64,000 bases of DNA from assembly GCA_016125095.1 (NCBI GenBank), contig WGMK01000017.1, positions 62,001 through 126,000 of the forward strand. The letters are read 5' to 3'. Under the pieces are notes generated by a model that saw nothing but the letters and a program-made list of their open reading frames with translations, was not told the origin of the DNA and did no database searches. The position numbers and the translations under genes are program-made. The stretch is from Candidatus Hydrogenedens sp. Lineage in GTDB: Bacteria > Hydrogenedentota > Hydrogenedentia > Hydrogenedentales > JAEUWI01. Shown piece by piece: positions 60,106 through 64,000 of this stretch. Position 1 is the first letter of the stretch. Each line of letters opens with the position of its first letter.

Positions 60106-61806
60106 ATGCGGAACGAGGAGTTCGACGAGGCCAGCGAAACGGAAGCGCCTGCACCCGAAGCACAGGCACTGCCGCGCATCCCCACCGATTGGGAGATCGT
60201 TGATGCGTGGCTGCGGCGGAACCTGGCGGGCATTCTCTACGGCGTCAGCGCCATCTCGCTGCTCTGGGGCATCGGCGCGCTCTTCGGGCCGGTGCTTGCC
60301 AGCAGCGACAATGCCGGGGAAAAGCTGCCCGGCCTGCTTGCCCTCAACGTCTACGAACTCGGCCTGCTCGGCGTCGCGCTGAGTATCGTGCTGCTGCGCA
60401 AACGTCTCGACGACGCCGTACCGCTGGTGGCGCTCATCGGTATCTTCCTCGGTGCCAGCGGCATCGCGCTGAGCAGCTGGGCCATCAACGCGCCGTCCTA
60501 CGCCCTCGCCGCGGGCGCGCTGTGCCTGCTCGGCGCGGGCGTGAAAACCGGCCTGCTCCGGCGCGTGGTCGAGGTACCCGTCACGGCGGCGATGCTGGCG
60601 GCCGCGGCCCTGGCGCTCGCGTGGCATTTCTTCGGTCCGCCGCTCATCGCGGGCTACGCCGTGGAAGTGCTGCCCGATACCGGCCCGCTCATGTTGCTCT
60701 GGCGCGTGGGCTGGTGCGTGCTGCTGGCCGGCATGATGATTCCGGTGATCGCGGCGCTGCGTGGCGCCGACGATCCCACCACGCGCTCGACGCTTCCCTT
60801 GCTTCAGCGGCCCACCATGGCATGGATCTACATCGCGCTGCTCTTCGCCGGGGTGCTGCTGCACCAAATGGAATCGGCATATGTCTTCGAATTGCCGGAT
60901 CGCCTGATCGACTACGTTCCGTTTCTGCTGGTATCCGCCCTGCTGCTTTGCACGGCGCTGCACGCACACGGCTACCGCGCCCCGCTGGCCCACGGCATCG
61001 TGCTGCTGGTGCCGCTACTCGCGGGCTTCGCGGCGCTTACGTCAAGCCCGGCGCCGCGCGCGCCCGATGCGCTCTCCGTGCTGTGGCGTCCCGATGCGCT
61101 CACCTGTGCGGCCGCGCTGTGGTTCGTGTTCCAGACATGGACGCAGCGCCGTCCGCTGCCGCTGGTCCTTGCGGGCGTCTATACCTTCGCCGCGATACTC
61201 ACCCTTGGCGGCTCGCCGGACCGCCTGGGCGATGGCTGGGTGTTGCACTACGGCTGGGCGGTGGCCTGTGTGCTCGCAGGTATCGTGCTCGTCCTCGCGT
61301 GGCTGGCGGACGAGTATATCGTCGCCTACGTCGTGTTGGTCTGTGGCGCCGTAGGCCTGGCGTACAACGTGCACGACACGCCGTTCACCCACCTGCATGG
61401 TGCCGAGGCCACTGCGATGGCCTTGAGCTACGCGATAGGCGGCTTGCTGCTCCATGTAATCTTCAGACGCGGATTGCCCGTCTGGCTCGCCGTGGTGCAT
61501 GCCCTAATCCTGCTGATGACCTTGAACAGCATCCATCTGCAGGTGGAGTTCGATAACCTCGAATGGGGATCGATCGCGGCGGCATTCGTCGCGCTGGCGG
61601 TGCTGATTGCCTGGCGCAAGCGGCACTATGCCGTTAGCGCGCTCCTGTGCCTGCCGCTGGCCTCGGCGCTTTACGATACGATGACGCCCATCACGCCGTG
61701 GCACTTCGTGTCGCTCGGGTTCCTGCTGCTCGCGGCGGGCGCGGCCTGGAGCCTGTGGCGCGGCAACGGACCCGCGGCCCCCGTATTGCAACCGAAGGAG
61801 CACTGA
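60106..61806 (+). CDS. Polytopic membrane protein of unknown function
   Basis: A 566-residue protein with an acidic cytoplasmic N-terminus (30 residues) and about fourteen hydrophobic segments in regular array to the C-terminus. No catalytic motif or known family pattern is visible. It resembles DUF2339- or DUF2157-like large helical membrane proteins by overall shape only. It ends 2 nt before moxR, so it is likely part of the MoxR-DUF58 operon, where such membrane partners are common. Start: ATG at 60106, with a GGGAGGA site 7 nt upstream. Confidence 0.75.
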   Translation: MRNEEFDEASETEAPAPEAQALPRIPTDWEIVDAWLRRNLAGILYGVSAISLLWGIGALFGPVLASSDNAGEKLPGLLALNVYELGLLGVALSIVLLRKRLDDAVPLVALIGIFLGASGIALSSWAINAPSYALAAGALCLLGAGVKTGLLRRVVEVPVTAAMLAAAALALAWHFFGPPLIAGYAVEVLPDTGPLMLLWRVGWCVLLAGMMIPVIAALRGADDPTTRSTLPLLQRPTMAWIYIALLFAGVLLHQMESAYVFELPDRLIDYVPFLLVSALLLCTALHAHGYRAPLAHGIVLLVPLLAGFAALTSSPAPRAPDALSVLWRPDALTCAAALWFVFQTWTQRRPLPLVLAGVYTFAAILTLGGSPDRLGDGWVLHYGWAVACVLAGIVLVLAWLADEYIVAYVVLVCGAVGLAYNVHDTPFTHLHGAEATAMALSYAIGGLLLHVIFRRGLPVWLAVVHALILLMTLNSIHLQVEFDNLEWGSIAAAFVALAVLIAWRKRHYAVSALLCLPLASALYDTMTPITPWHFVSLGFLLLAAGAAWSLWRGNGPAAPVLQPKEH

Positions 61807-61808
61807 GC

Positions 61809-62759
61809 ATGGAAGCGGCAACCCTGACCGGACACGAGGCGCTGGTCGCAGACCTGGCGGGCAACCTGAATCGCGCGCTGCGCGGCAAGGAGGACGTGGT
61901 GCAGCGGCTGATGGCGGCCCTGCTCGCGGGTGGTTCGGTGCTGATGGAAGACGTGCCCGGCGTGGGCAAGACGACGCTGGCCAAGGCGCTGGCGCGCTCC
62001 GTCGACGGCACCTTCAAGCGCGTGCAATTCACGCCCGACCTGCTGCCGGCTGATATCCTCGGTTCGTCCATCTACAACCCGAAGGACGGCAGCTTCGCCT
62101 TCCGGCACGGGCCCATCTTCTGTCACATCCTGCTGGCCGACGAGATCAACCGGGCCTCGCCGCGCACGCAGTCGGCCCTGCTCGAAGCCATGAGCGAAGC
62201 GCAGTCCACCATCGAGGGCTTCACGCATCCGCTGCCGAGGCCCTTCATGGTCATCGCCACGCAGAACCCGATTGAATACCAGGGCACCTATCCCCTCCCC
62301 GAGGCGCAGCGCGATCGCTTTCTGGCGCAGATCGACCTGGGCTATCCCGATGCCGAGGCGGAGATCGACATGCTATACGCGCAGCAGGAAGCGGATGCCC
62401 TGGCCGGCCTCGAGCCGGTCATGCATGTCGAGGATCTGCTCGCGCTGCAGCAGGCCGTACGGCAGGTGCAGGTCGAACGCTCGGTCGGCGCGTATTTGGT
62501 CGAGCTGGTCCGCCGCACGCGTGAAGACGCGCGCCTGAAGCTGGGGGTGAGCCCCCGCGGTGCGCTGATGCTGTTCCGCGCGGCGCAGGCGGAGGCCTTC
62601 CTGGCGGGACGCGACTACGTGATGCCCGACGACATCGGCGCGGCCGCGCGCTATGTGCTGCCGCATCGGCTCGTGCTGGAAGCGAAGGCGCGCTACGACG
62701 GGCACGACGCCGCGGAGATCATCGGCGGCCTGCTGCGCACGGTAGCGGTGCCCGCATGA
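61809..62759 (+). CDS. MoxR-family AAA+ ATPase
   Basis: A 316-residue chaperone-like ATPase. Walker A is EDVPGVGKTTLAKAL, Walker B HILLADEINRASPRTQSALLEAM, sensor 1 MVIATQNPIEYQGTYPLPEAQ with the arginine finger region RDRFL. The C-terminal lid has R-L-G-V-S-P-R-G-A. MoxR ATPases assist folding or metal loading of von Willebrand factor-A proteins and act with DUF58 partners. ATG at 61809 begins 2 nt after the preceding stop; its TGA overlaps the DUF58 ATG. The pathway controlled is unknown. Confidence 0.95.
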   Translation: MEAATLTGHEALVADLAGNLNRALRGKEDVVQRLMAALLAGGSVLMEDVPGVGKTTLAKALARSVDGTFKRVQFTPDLLPADILGSSIYNPKDGSFAFRHGPIFCHILLADEINRASPRTQSALLEAMSEAQSTIEGFTHPLPRPFMVIATQNPIEYQGTYPLPEAQRDRFLAQIDLGYPDAEAEIDMLYAQQEADALAGLEPVMHVEDLLALQQAVRQVQVERSVGAYLVELVRRTREDARLKLGVSPRGALMLFRAAQAEAFLAGRDYVMPDDIGAAARYVLPHRLVLEAKARYDGHDAAEIIGGLLRTVAVPA

Positions 62760-64000
62760 ACCCCGGGTGGATGGCGCGGCTCTACGCTATCGCGCTGCAT
62801 CGGGGGCTGCTCACCCGCTTCGTCGTGTATCTGTGGAGCGAGCGCCTGACCGATGCCGGGCGGATGCTGATTGTCGCCGGGGTCATTCTCGGCGCGTTCA
62901 GCCTTTACAGCCTGCTCTTGCTGCTATTCTTTCTCGGCTTCGTCTCGGTGGTGGCGAATGCGCTCTATCGTCCCCGCGTGGCGCTCAGCGTGCATGTGCC
63001 CGAGAAAACCATCGCGGGCGGGCGGCTGACGTGCACCGCCGTGCTCACCAATGTCGGCCTGCGCAACGCCTACGATATGGGCATCGCGTGGACCCGGCTG
63101 CCGCGCGCGCTCCGGTCCGGTGCCCCGCCGGAAGCCGTGCCGGTACTCGAGCCGGGTGCACAGGCGCGGTTTTCCTACACCATCGCGTGCCCGCACCGCG
63201 GCGTCTATGCGCTGCCCGCCCTGCGCGCCGTCACCCTCTACCCCTTCGCCATCGCCCGGCATCCTCGCGACCATGGCCACATGCAGACTGTCGCGGTGCT
63301 GCCCGCCTACACGCCCTTGACCGAGGTGAACATCGACATCAGCCCCCGGTATCAGCCGGGCGGCATCTCGCTCACTTCGCACGTGGGAGAGTCGCCCGAG
63401 TACCTGGGCAACCGGCCTTATCGTCCGGGCGACGCACTGCGGCATATCGACCATCGCGCCTGGGCCCGCCTGGGCGAACCGGCCGTGCGCGAGTTTCAGG
63501 AGGAGTATTACTGCCGCCTGCTGCTGGTGGTCGATACGCAGGTGTCCCGCCGCTGGGGCAGACGCCGCGATGCCGAGCTGGAGGCCGTGCTGAGCCTGAC
63601 CGCCGCGCTGACGGATTACCTCTCGAAGGGCGAGTTTGTCATCGATATCGTGCTGGCCGGTGCTTCGGTCTACCGGCTGCGCACGGGACGGCACACGGGG
63701 CAGTTGGATCAGGTGCTCGAGATACTCGCGGCCGTGGAACCGGCGACAGCCGACCCCTTCGGCGCGGCGAATGAGGCGCTGGCGGATTCGCTCGCCCAGA
63801 TGTCGGCGGTGGTGATGGTGCTCTCGCGCTGGAGCGATTCGCGGCAGGCGCTGGTGTCGCTCGCGCGCGATGCCGGATGCGCGGTGAAGGCGGTGGTGGT
63901 ATCGGACGACGCGCAGGCCGCCGCCGCTGCGGAGAGCGCGGACGCCCGGGTGACGGCCGTGACCCCGGAGCAGGTGCGCGCGGGACAGGTGTACCGGCTA
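62756..64000 (+). CDS. DUF58 domain protein (partial, runs off window)
   Basis: At least 415 residues, cut by the window end. N-terminal two-helix hairpin (about 33-70, MLIVAGVILGAFSLYSLLLLLFFLG region) places it in the membrane. A beta-rich part follows, then the DUF58 signature E-Y-L-G-N-R-P-Y-R-P-G-D-A-L-R-H-I-D-H-R-A-W-A-R (about 217-240). A vWA-like fold begins with LLLVVDTQVS. DUF58 proteins are the usual client of MoxR. Its ATG overlaps moxR by 4 nt. A BatA-type vWA gene or transglutaminase gene may follow outside the window. Confidence 0.92.
   Translation, partial: MNPGWMARLYAIALHRGLLTRFVVYLWSERLTDAGRMLIVAGVILGAFSLYSLLLLLFFLGFVSVVANALYRPRVALSVHVPEKTIAGGRLTCTAVLTNVGLRNAYDMGIAWTRLPRALRSGAPPEAVPVLEPGAQARFSYTIACPHRGVYALPALRAVTLYPFAIARHPRDHGHMQTVAVLPAYTPLTEVNIDISPRYQPGGISLTSHVGESPEYLGNRPYRPGDALRHIDHRAWARLGEPAVREFQEEYYCRLLLVVDTQVSRRWGRRRDAELEAVLSLTAALTDYLSKGEFVIDIVLAGASVYRLRTGRHTGQLDQVLEILAAVEPATADPFGAANEALADSLAQMSAVVMVLSRWSDSRQALVSLARDAGCAVKAVVVSDDAQAAAAAESADARVTAVTPEQVRAGQVYRL

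Noticed and set aside
59473..60993. A 506-codon minus-strand frame across the HTH and membrane-protein genes
   Set aside because: It spans two genes and their regulated promoter region; product is Gln/His/Arg-rich.

Overview
The window is about 64 kb of G+C-rich bacterial chromosome, densely coding on both strands, with one tRNA and no rRNA or CRISPR array. The gene families suggest a large-genome, largely heterotrophic bacterium of the Hydrogenedentota/Planctomycetota/Lentisphaerota type. They include a planctomycete-type cytochrome (DUF1549/DUF1553), two ThuA-fold proteins, a Tat-exported Gfo/Idh/MocA oxidoreductase, a sulfatase, a parallel beta-helix protein, a redoxin-cytochrome c-copper monooxygenase fusion, and several exported proteins with C-terminal sorting signals. 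This placement is inferred from gene content only; no phylogenetic marker was aligned.

Layout. 1-7 kb: 5'-complete but window-truncated DUF1549/DUF1553 gene, a HicBA toxin-antitoxin pair, the oxidative pentose phosphate pair zwf-pgl, and a secreted metalloprotease with PKD repeats. 7-10 kb: a DUF1460 amidase-like protein and the redoxin/cytochrome c/copper monooxygenase fusion. 10-17.4 kb: a long co-directional run recA, AsmA-like, unknown protein, SPOR protein, panE, DUF374 acyltransferase. 17.4-25.6 kb: rlmN with a lipoprotein gene, rpmB (L28), a secreted oxidoreductase, a cupredoxin-like protein, a Pro/Glu-repeat protein, a lipid kinase and a DUF6526 protein. 25.7-35.2 kb: a ThuA/Ig sorting-signal protein, a beta-helix protein, and a Wzm/Wzt polysaccharide exporter followed by an unusual fusion of a radical-SAM/SPASM-like region with a GT2 glycosyltransferase. 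35.2-41.2 kb: a repeat-filled intergenic region, then (minus strand) PilZ and CheY-like genes, pgsA, der, plsY and a DUF2723 membrane glycosyltransferase.

41.2-51.3 kb: a sulfatase gene bracketed by 47-bp direct repeats, a MarR-headed operon for a three-part LplT/PlsC/acyl-ACP-synthetase-like fusion plus a hydrolase, and a plus-strand set (CopD-like membrane protein, MshEN-HDOD protein, ThuA protein). 51.3-57.1 kb: tRNA-Asn, an AbiE type IV toxin-antitoxin pair with a visible operator, small accessory enzymes (YCII, VOC, SDR), a decayed cupin gene, an ADP-ribosylglycohydrolase and DUF2200. 57.2-64 kb: an ELWxxDGT-repeat secreted protein, a HTH/zinc-ribbon regulator with an ordered operator, and the start of a MoxR-DUF58 operon that runs off the window.

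Common themes are lipid and envelope metabolism (plsY, pgsA, the Aas-like fusion, DUF374, lipid kinase, Wzm/Wzt), exported proteins carrying C-terminal anchors, and small defence or addiction modules. The most unusual items are the SPASM-GT2 fusion, the acyltransferase domain that lacks its catalytic histidine, the repeats around the sulfatase, and the cupin remnant. All family names come from reading motifs by eye; no database search was run.
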